Source: Lachnospiraceae bacterium (GTDB lineage Bacteria; Bacillota; Clostridia; Lachnospirales; Lachnospiraceae). From it: 64,000 bases of DNA. The DNA is taken from contig QXWO01000009.1 in the NCBI GenBank assembly GCA_009911035.1, forward strand, positions 1 through 64,000, written 5' to 3'. A program made the position numbers and the translations under genes. Shown piece after piece: positions 17,106 through 25,975 of this stretch; the first letter of the stretch is position 1, and the number at the start of each line of letters is the position of its first letter. The notes below the pieces were generated by a model, which did not search any database, had not been told where the DNA came from, and saw only the letters and a list, made by a program, of their open reading frames with translations.

Positions 17106-18026
17106 ATGAAAAAACCAGTACTTGTAATTATGGCAGCAGGCATGGGAAGCCGTTACGGCGGATTAAAGCAGATTGATCCGGTAGATGCCCAGGGGCACAT
17201 TATCATGGACTTTTCCATCTATGATGCGGTAAAAGCAGGATTTGAGAAAGTGGTATTTATTATTAAGAAGGAAAATGAGGCCGATTTCCGGTCCTGCATC
17301 GGGGACAGAATGGAGAAGCAGATACAGGTGGAATATGTTTTCCAGGATATCAATAACCTGCCGGAGGGATTTAAGGTGCCGGAAGGAAGGACCAAACCCT
17401 GGGGAACCGCCCATGCAGTTTTATCCTGTCTGCCAGTGATTGACGGCCCGTTTGCAGTAATCAATGCCGATGATTATTATGGACAGCAGGCATTCCGTAT
17501 GATCTATGATTTCCTTGCATCCCATGAGGACAAGGAAAAGTACCAGTATACCATGGTTGGGTACCTTCTTGAAAATACCCTTACAGAGAACGGCCATGTA
17601 GCGAGAGGTGTATGCGAAACAAACGAGGCAGGAAAACTTACAGAAATTACAGAGCGCGTCCGTATTGAAAAGCGTGAGGACGGCCCTGCTTATACAGAAG
17701 ATGAAGGAAACACATGGACAGGGCTTGCGAAAGACACGGTTGTATCCATGAATATGTGGGGCTTTACCAAGAGCGTCCTTGAGGAGATTCATGACAGATT
17801 TGCCAGTTTCTTAAAGGCCAGCCTGCCGGAGAATCCGCTGAAATGTGAGTACTTCCTTCCCTTTGTAGTGGATGAACTGATTCGGGAAGATAAGGCGGAA
17901 GTGACTGTGTTAAAATCCCGCGACCGCTGGTACGGCGTTACCTATAAGGAGGATAAACCTGCGGTAATGAAAGCGATTCAGGCACTAAAGGATGAAGGAT
18001 GCTATCCCCAGAACCTTTGGGAATAG
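17106..18026 (+). CDS. Nucleotidyltransferase (NTP_transferase fold)
   Basis: This 306-residue protein starts with the nucleotide-binding signature VIMAAGMGSRYGGLKQIDPV, and NADDYYG near residues 118-124 supplies the metal-binding aspartates. Such enzymes transfer a nucleotidyl group from NTP to a sugar phosphate, as in UTP-glucose-1-phosphate uridylyltransferases. The exact sugar is not visible. AAGGAGGG precedes the ATG. The gene overlaps the convergent AraC gene by 25 nt. It may supply activated sugars for envelope polymers, although it is not next to the glycosyltransferase genes. Confidence 0.85.
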   Translation: MKKPVLVIMAAGMGSRYGGLKQIDPVDAQGHIIMDFSIYDAVKAGFEKVVFIIKKENEADFRSCIGDRMEKQIQVEYVFQDINNLPEGFKVPEGRTKPWGTAHAVLSCLPVIDGPFAVINADDYYGQQAFRMIYDFLASHEDKEKYQYTMVGYLLENTLTENGHVARGVCETNEAGKLTEITERVRIEKREDGPAYTEDEGNTWTGLAKDTVVSMNMWGFTKSVLEEIHDRFASFLKASLPENPLKCEYFLPFVVDELIREDKAEVTVLKSRDRWYGVTYKEDKPAVMKAIQALKDEGCYPQNLWE

Positions 18027-18934
18027 CCGTCCTGCACAGGCTGGTCGGACAGCGCTTTTATGGAGGAGGCATACTCTGACGGGGTCATGCCGGTAATTTG
18101 TTTGAACTGCCGGGAGAAATAGTGGATGGAGGAAAATCCAAGGGCATCCGCAATCTGTGTGAAATTATAATGACGTTCCCGTATCATCTGTTTTGCCAAA
18201 TCTATTTTCATGCGTGAAAAGTATTCTATAGCGCCATAGCCGCTTCTGGTCCGGAAGAGTTTCTGGAGCTGGGAGCGGCCTATGGAGTTACTTCTGCATA
18301 TCTGTTCAATGGATATATTCTCATTTATATGTACCTCCATGTATTTCTGTATCTGGGAAAACAGCACTCCGTCCGCTTTCTGCTTGACAGATTTGATAAG
18401 GGGCGGGGGAAGCGGGGTGGTGTGAACCATGTAGTGGCGTACCATCTGTATCAAAAACTGCTGTAAATAAATTTTGATCAACTGTTCTCCGGCAAAACGG
18501 GGACTTTCGGCACGCAGCAATTCTTCCTGATAAGGGTCGTCTAGGCGCCCTTCAAAGACATACCGTGCTTCCTGGATGATCTGCGCCAGCAGGAGCCGTT
18601 CCGGTTCACTGATTTGCAGTACCTTTTTTTCAAAAAATGCCATGGCAGGGGAATTGCAGGAAAAGGAAATGACTACCAGATTCGGCGCAATCATTCCGTT
18701 TGACTTTACATTATGGAATTCATTTGGTCTGTGAAAAATAATGTCCCCCTTTTTGAGAGAGTGGAACAGTTCGTCTGCAAATACATTTACCTCTCCCTTA
18801 TCCACACACAAAAATTCCCAGAAATCGTGGGATTCTCCCGGAAAAGAAAAATCACTCATATACTCAAAATAATGAATAGAGTAAATTTCATCTATGGTCA
18901 GCACTTCATTGAGATGTACACTTTTGTAGCTCAT
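18002..18934 (-). CDS. AraC-family transcriptional regulator
   Basis: This protein of about 310 residues has an N-terminal cupin-like sensor (with HDFWEFLCVDKGEVNVFADE and GDIIFHRPNEFH) and a C-terminal double helix-turn-helix (ISIEQICRSNSIGRSQLQKLF and FTQIADALGFSSIHYFSRQF). The frame is open from a TTG at 19000; the ATG at 18934 with AAAGGGG upstream and a typical MSYKSVHLN start is preferred. Its 3' end overlaps the nucleotidyltransferase gene tail to tail. Target genes cannot be inferred; no divergent gene shares its promoter. Confidence 0.85.
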   Translation of the reverse strand: MSYKSVHLNEVLTIDEIYSIHYFEYMSDFSFPGESHDFWEFLCVDKGEVNVFADELFHSLKKGDIIFHRPNEFHNVKSNGMIAPNLVVISFSCNSPAMAFFEKKVLQISEPERLLLAQIIQEARYVFEGRLDDPYQEELLRAESPRFAGEQLIKIYLQQFLIQMVRHYMVHTTPLPPPLIKSVKQKADGVLFSQIQKYMEVHINENISIEQICRSNSIGRSQLQKLFRTRSGYGAIEYFSRMKIDLAKQMIRERHYNFTQIADALGFSSIHYFSRQFKQITGMTPSEYASSIKALSDQPVQDGYSQRFWG

Positions 18935-19363
18935 GGGATTTTGGCCCCTTTCCTGCATGTCCGGCGGATTCCATATGTTGGAGATGGGCCGATAGTGCAA
19001 AATATACGGCTTATTTTGAAAACATCATAATACAAAAATGCAAAGAAAACAATAAAAAAATGAGTAAATTTTGTATAAAACATACAAAAAAGAGACGCTG
19101 GTGCAAAGGTCTAAAAAAAGATTTTAGGTGTGCTTCTGTGTGCGGCTATGGCAGCAGCCGATAAGGATGTATGCGGCAGGGCGGGGGATGTGCAGGACGA
19201 AATCCGCTTTGTGGTGGATTGCGACAGTGACTGCTGCATTCTTTGTGATATGTTTGCCTCGGGAGAGCTTCCTTTACGTGTTACATTGGGGCAGCATAGT
19301 CTGTATTCAGATTATGCTGCCCCTTGCACATATTGTTCGTCTGGGCGCAACAAATTTGTCTGG
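18935..19363. other. Intergenic region with an 11-bp hairpin
   Basis: The stretch holds the AraC promoter (AT-rich, 19000-19110) and a perfect inverted repeat, GGGGCAGCATA (19288-19298) with TATGCTGCCCC (19313-19323), without a T tract on either side. Overlapping plus-strand ORFs of 95-119 codons show no recognisable family, no good ribosome binding site and unusual Cys-rich composition, so they are not called as genes. Confidence 0.5.
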
Positions 19364-20011
19364 TCAAAGCACTTTATTAAAAGAAAGCACAAACAAGATA
19401 CATGTGATAATGATTAAGAGAGATGCCAGTATCACGCCTTTGTCAGGCCGGGATTTTTCCGTATTTTTGGCAGGTTCGAGAAGATGAGAACGCCGCAGGG
19501 CAGTTACCACAGGTTTATACAGGAGCATAGTGCCGCCAGCATTCAGTCCGCCTTTGATCAGGTTGAAGGGCAGAAACGCAGTAAACAGCAAGCCCGTGAT
19601 TTCCTCCCGCGGATAGCCCATATATATAGGGGCTATGATGTAATTCCAAAGTAGCATGACGATAACCATGCTGCTCCACCCGCAGCAGAGTCCCATAACA
19701 GCACCGGATAAGGTATGTCGTCTTTTGTAGACAAAGGCAGCGGTGCATGCGAATGCACAGCTTGAGATAAGATTCATGACACAGCCCCAGATACCTGTAC
19801 TGCTGGTGGTGAACATCTGGACAATGGACACCAACACCGTAATATAAAAAGAGACCATAGGTCCGAAGATAAAGCCGCCAATTGTGATTACAATGTCCTT
19901 AGAATCATACTTTAAGAAAAGTACGATGGGAATGCGTCCTATCAGCGTCAGAATATACGCAAAGGCGCAGAGCATACTGATTGTTGTGAGTTTTTTTGTT
20001 TTACTGTACAT
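19364..20011 (-). CDS. ribU: RibU-like riboflavin ECF transporter substrate-binding component
   Basis: This 215-residue hydrophobic protein of about six helices starts MYSKTKKLTTISMLCAFAYIL, like ECF-transporter S components. The GGAGGA site 7 nt before the ATG at 20011 decides the start over an upstream in-frame codon. The riboflavin assignment comes mainly from the FMN riboswitch directly upstream, which in Firmicutes controls riboflavin synthesis and uptake genes. S components bind the vitamin and associate with shared EcfA/A'/T proteins, which are not encoded here. The C-terminus has a short hydrophilic stretch before a last hydrophobic segment. Confidence 0.88.
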   Translation of the reverse strand: MYSKTKKLTTISMLCAFAYILTLIGRIPIVLFLKYDSKDIVITIGGFIFGPMVSFYITVLVSIVQMFTTSSTGIWGCVMNLISSCAFACTAAFVYKRRHTLSGAVMGLCCGWSSMVIVMLLWNYIIAPIYMGYPREEITGLLFTAFLPFNLIKGGLNAGGTMLLYKPVVTALRRSHLLEPAKNTEKSRPDKGVILASLLIIITCILFVLSFNKVL

Positions 20012-20028
20012 GATAATTCCTCCATTTG

Positions 20029-20070
20029 TAATAAAATAACACCTGAAAGCATACAATGCCTTTCAGGTGT
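20029..20070 (-). terminator. Riboswitch-controlled intrinsic terminator
   Basis: On the minus strand ACACCTGAAAG (20070-20060) pairs with CTTTCAGGTGT (20049-20039), an 11-bp stem followed by a T-rich tail (TATTTTATT). A second ACACCTGAA copy just upstream (about 20086-20078) can compete for the 3' arm or for the aptamer's AAGGTGTG end, giving a ligand-dependent terminator switch. Confidence 0.8.
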
Positions 20071-20171
20071 CCGTAAATTCAGGTGTGCTACATGTCGTCA
20101 GAGCGTTGTGGGTTTGACAAAAGGATTAAAAAAGTGCAGGAAAAAGCCAGTCTTATACTGACAACTTCAAC

Positions 20172-20285
20172 ACACCTTCTTTAATCCGGACTATACCGTC
20201 GGTTCTGGAATTTCACCAGACCCCGCGCTTCCGCGCCCGCGGACTATTACCGCCGATCGGGAATTTCACCCTGCCCTGAAGACAT
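20172..20285 (-). promoter_or_regulatory. FMN riboswitch (RFN element)
   Basis: The minus strand carries the highly conserved RFN blocks: AGGGCAGGGTGAAATTCCCG, then CGGCGGTAATAGTCCGCG, then GGTGAAATTCCAGAACCG, then ACGGTATAGTCCGGAT and the closing AAGAAGG. The two GTGAAATTCC and two TAGTCCG blocks define the six-way junction that binds FMN. It lies about 160 nt upstream of the ribU start with the terminator in between, so high FMN should shut off ribU transcription. Confidence 0.96.
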
Positions 20286-20437
20286 TATTGCTATTTGGTT
20301 GTTTGGAATATGATACCATCTGGAATTTGTTATGTCAACACAGAATTTTAGACTGACTGGTACAATACACATTAATTATCGATACTTTCCATAGGATAAG
20401 TTTTCATGTTGTAAGACGGAGGAAGGAGACACAGGGA

Positions 20438-21133
20438 CTACATGGATTCTATATGGATAACGCCCTCTAATGCTCCGTAAGTTTCCACGATTTCCGGGTA
20501 TGTCATATCTTTACTGAAACGGAGGGTGATTACTGCAGAAACCGCAATTCCTTTCTTGATGTGACTGGAGCGGTTTATTTCTAAATGTTCCACCGTGCAG
20601 TTCTGCTTTTTTGCAAAGGTTATGAATGCGCTCAGGTCGCCGATTTTTGTAAATTCCACGTGTAACGAGACAAGCTTTGCATCGGCGTACATGCGCTTAT
20701 CTACCATCAGCAGTATCCTTATGGAAATCCAGATAGCGGCGAAGCCCACAAGAGCGCCTGTATAAAAACCTGCCCCAAGAGAAAGCCCCAGACAGGACAC
20801 GGCCCAAAGCCCGGCAGCAGTGGTAAGCCCTTTTACCTGATTCTGTCTTGTGACTAAAATCGTGCCGGCGCCCAGAAAGCCAATACCGCTGACTACCTGG
20901 GCGGGAATACGGCTGGCGTCGTCAGAACCGGTAAGCCAAGACAGATAAAGTCCTACCATCATGGCCAGTGTGGAACCGAGGCATACAATTAAGTAAGTCC
21001 GGAAACCAGCTGGACGGTGTCTCTTTTCCCGTTCATATCCTAATATACCACCGATGAGCATGGCAAGAAAAGTCCTAAGCAGGATAGAAGGAAGCGTTAA
21101 TTCACGGAATATGGAAATCTGCTCTAAAATCAT
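20438..21133 (-). CDS. MgtC/SapB-family membrane protein
   Basis: About 231 residues. The N-terminal membrane part (five helices) contains the MgtC hallmarks GGILGYEREKRHRPAGFRTY, VSGIGFLGAGTI and VKGLTTAAGLWA. The C-terminal 75 residues form a soluble ACT-like domain. Members are linked to growth at low magnesium and to ATP-synthase modulation; the biochemical role in Firmicutes is unsettled. The ATG at 21133 has GGAG 7 nt upstream and is preferred over a GTG at 21154. The 350-bp upstream stretch does not match the M-box consensus. Confidence 0.9.
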   Translation of the reverse strand: MILEQISIFRELTLPSILLRTFLAMLIGGILGYEREKRHRPAGFRTYLIVCLGSTLAMMVGLYLSWLTGSDDASRIPAQVVSGIGFLGAGTILVTRQNQVKGLTTAAGLWAVSCLGLSLGAGFYTGALVGFAAIWISIRILLMVDKRMYADAKLVSLHVEFTKIGDLSAFITFAKKQNCTVEHLEINRSSHIKKGIAVSAVITLRFSKDMTYPEIVETYGALEGVIHIESM

Positions 21134-21482
21134 AATAATTCTCCATTCTTGCACAGCCTGTGAAAAATTTATTTATCTCGGTAATCTTGCTGGATTGTTT
21201 TTGGGGCTGGGTTTTATGGGCATCGAGCCAGGCAGTTGCGCCTGTACGGATATTTAGCGGTTGCCACGGGGGATTTCTAACGTGGCTCAATATTCATATA
21301 AAAATTATAGCAGTCCTTTTTTTTACCGTCAACGTATTTGGCAGATCAATATACTTTGGACGGCTGGTCCCAAAATGCCTCATAATCTTGAAAAGCTGTT
21401 TTTTTTTGCATATAATAATTATAAAGACCGGTCTGAAACCTTAACAAATGAAAATGTGCTGACAATTCGACAAGGGGGAAGA
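21134..21482. other. Divergent intergenic region, mgtC / Rpn nuclease
   Basis: No gene is seen. On the minus strand GCCACG and CGTGGC pair around a 12-nt loop (about 21262-21285), which could be part of a 5' leader of mgtC. The remainder near 21300-21420 is AT-rich and probably holds promoters. The frame of the Rpn gene extends upstream through here but lacks a plausible start before 21483. Confidence 0.4.
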
Positions 21483-22448
21483 ATGAAAAGAGAAACTGAA
21501 ATTGATATTGCCGCTGCAGGAGCAGTTGGAAGCAAGTATGATGAAGCATGTAAGCGGCTGTTTCAGAACAGAGAAATTATAGCTCCGGTATTAAAGGAGG
21601 TTGTACCGGAATATAAAAATTTTACGGTAGAAGAGGTTATCCGCTATATAGATGCGGACAGCATTAAAGATGTTCCAGTTGGAGATATTCCTGCAAGGGT
21701 GGAACAGTTATCAACAGAAATGGAGTCAGTGAGCGATAAGCTGATTCGGTATGACACTCACTTTAAGGCAGTCAACCCTATGCTGAGCAATGAAAATCTC
21801 TGTATTCAACTGCATATTGATCTGGAGGTTCAAAACAGCTATAGGCCATCTAATCCATCTTACCCAATTGTAAAAAGAGGACTTTACTATGCGGCAAGGG
21901 AAATCAGTTATCAGCTCGGGACATTGACCGGCAAGACAAACTATGGAGACATTGAGAAAGTTTACAGTATCTGGATATGCAATGAGGAAATTCCTGTAAA
22001 ATTGCAGAATACAGTGACAATGTATTCCATTAAAAAGCAGGATACTATAGGAAAATCGGACGAACCAGAAGAAGATTATAATCTAATGAATGTAATTATT
22101 ATCCGAAGGGGAACAGAGACGGATGTACCGATATTTGATTATTTGTCAGGGGTATTTCAATGTGATAAGTCGAAAATATCAAAATATGTAAATATTCAGG
22201 AGAATGAGGCCGTGCTGAAAGGAGTGGAGGATATGAGCGGATTAGGTCAGTCAATTATGAGAGATGCAATGCAACAGGGAATGCAACAGGGAATGCAACA
22301 GGGAATGCAACAGGGGGTGGAAAAAGGGATTTTGCAATCTATTCAAAATATTATGAAAAATCTTGGAATGACGGTGGAACAGGCAATGGAAGCTTTGGAA
22401 ATTCCACAAAACGAGCAGGAGAAATATTTAGAGCAGATGAAAAAATAA
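21483..22448 (+). CDS. Rpn-family PD-(D/E)XK nuclease/transposase-like protein
   Basis: This 321-residue protein resembles the recombination-promoting nuclease (Rpn, PDDEXK_2) family. The IDLEVQNSY stretch near residues 117-125 supplies the E-x-Q catalytic-type motif, followed by YPIVKRGLYYAAREIS. The C-terminus carries four MQQG units and a GVEKG, then a short helical end. GGGGGAAGA before the ATG supports the start. Such genes are numerous in Lachnospiraceae genomes and move by their own recombination activity. The MQQG repeat is encoded by exact 12-bp tandem copies and may vary in number. Confidence 0.8.
   Translation: MKRETEIDIAAAGAVGSKYDEACKRLFQNREIIAPVLKEVVPEYKNFTVEEVIRYIDADSIKDVPVGDIPARVEQLSTEMESVSDKLIRYDTHFKAVNPMLSNENLCIQLHIDLEVQNSYRPSNPSYPIVKRGLYYAAREISYQLGTLTGKTNYGDIEKVYSIWICNEEIPVKLQNTVTMYSIKKQDTIGKSDEPEEDYNLMNVIIIRRGTETDVPIFDYLSGVFQCDKSKISKYVNIQENEAVLKGVEDMSGLGQSIMRDAMQQGMQQGMQQGMQQGVEKGILQSIQNIMKNLGMTVEQAMEALEIPQNEQEKYLEQMKK
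22269..22316 (+). repeat. 12-bp in-frame tandem repeat (four copies)
   Basis: Four consecutive copies of ATGCAACAGGGA (last copy ends GGGG) encode MQQG four times within the Rpn-type gene. The number is a multiple of three, so slippage changes protein length without breaking the frame. Confidence 0.9.
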
Positions 22449-22469
22449 GATATGGAATACGGTATATGA

Positions 22470-22520
22470 TGTGGCAGGACTTAACTATTATGGCGGGTTT
22501 TGCCACATTTTGTGTTTTAA
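22470..22520 (+). terminator. Terminator after Rpn gene
   Basis: TGTGGCA (22470-22476) pairs with TGCCACA (22501-22507) across a 24-nt loop, followed by TTTTGTGTTTT. Confidence 0.55.
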
Positions 22521-22652
22521 GATAAGAGTGAAGCAGTAACATCGGAATTTTGCTGCGCAATATAAAGGTAAAAATATTCTATTTAATTCAAAAATTTTAC
22601 AAAAAAGCAAAAGAAGGTAAAAAAATTCTAAAATTTAATCTTTTATTTCCAT

Positions 22653-22680
22653 TTGAATGAAAGCCTCCCAAAGTTACAAT
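22653..22680 (+). promoter_or_regulatory. Promoter of the sugar ABC operon
   Basis: TTGAAT (22653-22658) and TACAAT (22675-22680) are separated by 16 nt, a good sigma-A-type pair 40 nt before the binding-protein start. The adjoining AT-rich stretch with A-tracts may hold the YesN operator, which is inferred. Confidence 0.55.
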
Positions 22681-22719
22681 AGTACTATCAAATAAAGCTG
22701 AAATGAAGGGAGAAAAGTT

Positions 22720-24105
22720 ATGAAAAGAACAGCACTGAAAAAAGCGGTGGGATTACTGGTGTCAACAGCAATGATTGTTTCTCTGGCAGGATGTGGCAGT
22801 AAGGACAGCGGTAGTTCGTCAGCAGATTCGGCACAAGAATCTGCTCAGGCACAGGCAGAGCCAGAAAGCAGCGCAGAAGAAGATGTAGGCAGCCAGACGG
22901 AGCCAGGAAATGGAGAACAGATTACGATTACCCTCTGGTCACAGTTTTCTGACCCTAATTCCACGGATGGAAACTATGTGGCGTTTTATAATGCACTGGA
23001 ATCTATCAAAACGGATATGCCTAATGTAAATGTTGTGCATGAAGGGACGGAATCTGAATCCTATAAGGTAAAGCTTCGTACAGCAATGGCGGGAAATGAG
23101 CTGCCCGATGTATTTTTCAACTGGGGTGCAGGAACCATGGCTCCTTATGTGGAGGCAGGTTTGGTACTTTCCATGGATGAGTACATGACCGATGAAATGA
23201 AAGGAAAAATACTCGGAGGAACTTTGGACAATTTTACATTTGACGGAAAAGTTTACGGATATCCTTACAGCGTGGCAGTAGCATCTTTGTATGTAAATAC
23301 AGAATTGTTTGAACAAAATAATGTAAAGATACCGGAAACTTATGACGAATTTCTGACAGCGGTGGATGCTTTTAAAGCGGCAGGAATCACCCCTATTTCT
23401 TTAGGTGAAAGGGATTTGTGGCCGGGACTCATGATTTTTGGTATTCATGCAATCCGTATGGCAGGTGCGGCGGACTTTAATGCCGCCCTGAACGGTGAGG
23501 CATCCTATAATACACCTGAATTGGTGGAAGCTGCAAAACTGGTTCAGGAACTAGCGGCAAGAGGAGGGTTTGGCGATAGTGCCATGGGAACTTCTGAGGA
23601 TGACGCGGTAGCCGCGTTCAAGCAGGGAAGGGCAGCCATGATGTTTATGGGGAGCTGGCTCAATGGCGACTGTGAGGCTGACGATGCAGCAGTTAAAGGT
23701 AAAATATCTGTTATTAAATTCCCTGTTATCGAAGGTGGAAAAGGTACGGCAGACGAGTTTCACGGTGGTTCGGGAGAAACTTTCCTGGTAAGCAGCAACA
23801 CAGAGCATCCCGCAGAAGCAGCGGCAGTGGCCCAGTATATCTGCGAAAAGATGTCCAAAGACCAGTATCTGGCAGGTTCAGGTATGCCTGCATGGGAGGC
23901 TGACATGGGTGATACTTCCGAACTGAACCGTTTATCACAGGAGATTGCAGATCTGACCAAAGATGCAACAGGATATGTATACTGGCTGGATTCTCTGACA
24001 GGAGGATCCGCGGCAGATACGCTTATGAATGAGATTGCTAATCTGATTGCAGGAAACGAAACGCCCGAAGAATTTTGTGCAAATCTTCAGACATTGAATG
24101 AGTAG
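22720..24105 (+). CDS. Sugar ABC transporter substrate-binding lipoprotein
   Basis: This 461-residue extracellular solute-binding protein of family 1 has a lysine-rich signal peptide and a lipobox LAGC around residues 22-25, so it is lipid-anchored outside the membrane. A Ser/Glu-rich linker (residues 28-70) leads into the two-lobed binding domain starting ITITLWSQFSDP. The downstream permeases and GH43 enzyme suggest a xylose- or arabinose-containing oligosaccharide. AAGGGAG precedes the start. An intercistronic hairpin after the gene probably keeps binding-protein mRNA in excess over the permeases. Confidence 0.92.
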   Translation: MKRTALKKAVGLLVSTAMIVSLAGCGSKDSGSSSADSAQESAQAQAEPESSAEEDVGSQTEPGNGEQITITLWSQFSDPNSTDGNYVAFYNALESIKTDMPNVNVVHEGTESESYKVKLRTAMAGNELPDVFFNWGAGTMAPYVEAGLVLSMDEYMTDEMKGKILGGTLDNFTFDGKVYGYPYSVAVASLYVNTELFEQNNVKIPETYDEFLTAVDAFKAAGITPISLGERDLWPGLMIFGIHAIRMAGAADFNAALNGEASYNTPELVEAAKLVQELAARGGFGDSAMGTSEDDAVAAFKQGRAAMMFMGSWLNGDCEADDAAVKGKISVIKFPVIEGGKGTADEFHGGSGETFLVSSNTEHPAEAAAVAQYICEKMSKDQYLAGSGMPAWEADMGDTSELNRLSQEIADLTKDATGYVYWLDSLTGGSAADTLMNEIANLIAGNETPEEFCANLQTLNE

Positions 24106-24118
24106 ATGATAAAGCCGG

Positions 24119-24160
24119 AAAAGGTAATTCGCTGACAACTCTTCGGATTACCTTTTCTAA
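24119..24160 (+). terminator. Intercistronic hairpin / partial terminator
   Basis: AAAAGGTAAT (24119-24128) pairs perfectly with ATTACCTTTT (24147-24156), followed by CTAAT rather than a strong T tract. Placed between the binding-protein and permease genes, it fits a stabiliser or leaky terminator that sets unequal expression. Confidence 0.6.
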
Positions 24161-24229
24161 TACGGCAAAACGATGTTAATCGTACGAGTCTATCAAAAAA
24201 GACTGCGGTAGTTTGGAGAGGAGGAGCAT

Positions 24230-25105
24230 ATGGACAAAATTCTGGGAAATAAAAAGGCTTATTTCATATTTGTGTTTCCGGCATTTGTGGTATATTTTAT
24301 TATGGCTTTCATTCCCATTATTATATCAGGGTATTACAGCACTCTGGAATGGAACGGGATAGGGGAAAAACTGTTTGTGGGTTTTGATAATTTTATTGCA
24401 CTGACGAAAAATGATGCATTCATGAGTTCAGTCAAAAATTCTCTGATACTGGCGGTAGCATCTATTATAGGCCAGTTGATTCCAGCCATGTTTTTGGCGA
24501 TTATACTTTCAAGAAACATTAAGGGGGAAGGCATCTACCGGACGGTTTATTTCATTCCGGTACTGCTCTCAACGGTGGTCATAGGTCAGTTATTTCTTAA
24601 AATATATAATGCAGACTATGGAGCATTAAATGCGTTCTTCGGATTGTTTGGATTAAAGGGGCAGGACTGGCTGGGCAATACAAAGCTGGTTTTAGGGGCG
24701 GCATTTTTCCCTATTATCTGGCAGTACATTGGGTACCATATGTTGATTCTTTATACAGGAATCAAGGGTGTGCCTGCGGAAATATATGAGGCAGCCCAGA
24801 TTGACGGGGCCAATGAAAGCCAGATGGCTTTCCAGATTACCATTCCGCTTATTAAGAGTACCATGAAGGTCAGCCTTACCTTTGCGGTTATCGGCTCCTT
24901 AAAGCTGTTTGATTTGATCTGGGTTCTGACAAAGGGCGGTCCACTCCATGCAAGTGAGGTTCCCAGCACCCTTATGTATACAACGATTTTTACAAGAATG
25001 GAATATGGAAGTGGAAGTGCTATCGCCGTATTTATCGTTGCAGAATGTTTATTGTTCTATTTTCTGATTGAAAAATTTTTCAAAGTTGACAATATTACCT
25101 ATTAG
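24230..25105 (+). CDS. Sugar ABC transporter permease (MalF-type)
   Basis: This 291-residue protein has six membrane helices. The coupling EAA loop reads EIYEAAQIDGANESQMAFQITIPLI (residues about 183-207). It pairs with the next gene to form the transmembrane pore. A GAGGAGGAG site precedes the ATG. The ATPase subunit is not encoded here, as is usual for CUT1 systems of Firmicutes that share an MsmK-type ATPase. Confidence 0.93.
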   Translation: MDKILGNKKAYFIFVFPAFVVYFIMAFIPIIISGYYSTLEWNGIGEKLFVGFDNFIALTKNDAFMSSVKNSLILAVASIIGQLIPAMFLAIILSRNIKGEGIYRTVYFIPVLLSTVVIGQLFLKIYNADYGALNAFFGLFGLKGQDWLGNTKLVLGAAFFPIIWQYIGYHMLILYTGIKGVPAEIYEAAQIDGANESQMAFQITIPLIKSTMKVSLTFAVIGSLKLFDLIWVLTKGGPLHASEVPSTLMYTTIFTRMEYGSGSAIAVFIVAECLLFYFLIEKFFKVDNITY

Positions 25106-25115
25106 GAGGGCGGTC

Positions 25116-25946
25116 ATGAAAAAAACACATATACCTAAAATTTTATTACAGCTTGTCCTGATTTCTTTTGCAGCGATACAACTCTACCCGCTGGTGTTTC
25201 TGTTTTTCTTTTCCCTAAAAGATAATAATGAGATATACGGCGGAAATGTAATGGGTCTGCCCCGTCAGTTTAAGTGGTCAAATTATGAGAACGCTCTGTT
25301 CAATGCCAATGTGGGAAACTATCTTCTGAACAGTATTTTCGTAACGCTGGTGGTAATATTGGTATCAGGCGTTCTGGCGTGTATGGTTTCCTATGCCATT
25401 GCAAGGATGACGGTGAAAATCAACGGAATTGTAAAGATTTTCTTTTCACTGGGACTGATGATTCCCCTCCATGCAGTGCTTCTGCCTGTATTCATTATGT
25501 TGAAAAATATGAAAATGCTGGATACTTATCAGGCCATTATCATTCCCTATATTGCCTTTGCGCTGCCTATGGCGATTTTCTTTATGATTGGTTTTTTCCA
25601 GACATTGCCCAAAGAACTGGAAGAATCGGCATTTTTGGATGGGTGCAGTATTTACAGGACATTCTTTTCGATTATGCTTCCACTGGTAAGGCCGGCACTG
25701 GCTACGATTTCTGTTTTTACATTTCTGTCCACGTGGAATGAAATGATGTTTGCCATCACCTTTATCAATTCTGAAAAATACCGCACGCTGACGGTAGGTA
25801 TCATGCAGATGGTAGGGAAATATACTACAGACTGGGGAACCATGGGGGCGGGACTTATGGTGGCTACAGTGCCAACCATAGTTATTTATCTGTTGTTCAG
25901 CAAACAGGTGCAGAGTGGCATGGTGTCCGGCGCAGTCAAAGGGTAA
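25116..25946 (+). CDS. Sugar ABC transporter permease (MalG-type)
   Basis: This 276-residue protein has six membrane helices, and the EAA loop reads ELEESAFLDGCSIYRTFFSIMLPL near residues 165-190. The ATG at 25116 with AGGAGGG upstream is preferred over an earlier TTG at 25068 that would overlap the previous gene. It is the second pore subunit of the CUT1-type importer. The GH43 gene follows after 29 nt, so transport and hydrolysis are co-expressed. Confidence 0.93.
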   Translation: MKKTHIPKILLQLVLISFAAIQLYPLVFLFFFSLKDNNEIYGGNVMGLPRQFKWSNYENALFNANVGNYLLNSIFVTLVVILVSGVLACMVSYAIARMTVKINGIVKIFFSLGLMIPLHAVLLPVFIMLKNMKMLDTYQAIIIPYIAFALPMAIFFMIGFFQTLPKELEESAFLDGCSIYRTFFSIMLPLVRPALATISVFTFLSTWNEMMFAITFINSEKYRTLTVGIMQMVGKYTTDWGTMGAGLMVATVPTIVIYLLFSKQVQSGMVSGAVKG

Positions 25947-25975
25947 ACGGGCTTTGGAAAGGAGCATAGTTAAAT

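Noticed and set aside
19128-19487. Overlapping plus-strand ORFs of 95-119 codons
   Set aside because: No ribosome binding site, no recognisable domain and odd Cys-rich composition; the 3' part is antisense to ribU.
21134-21300. M-box magnesium riboswitch before mgtC
   Set aside because: Only one hairpin is visible and the conserved M-box blocks are not present.
22269-22316. CRISPR array
   Set aside because: The 12-bp units are contiguous, in frame and lack spacers; the 16-bp array at 62455-62534 also lacks spacers, and no cas gene is present.
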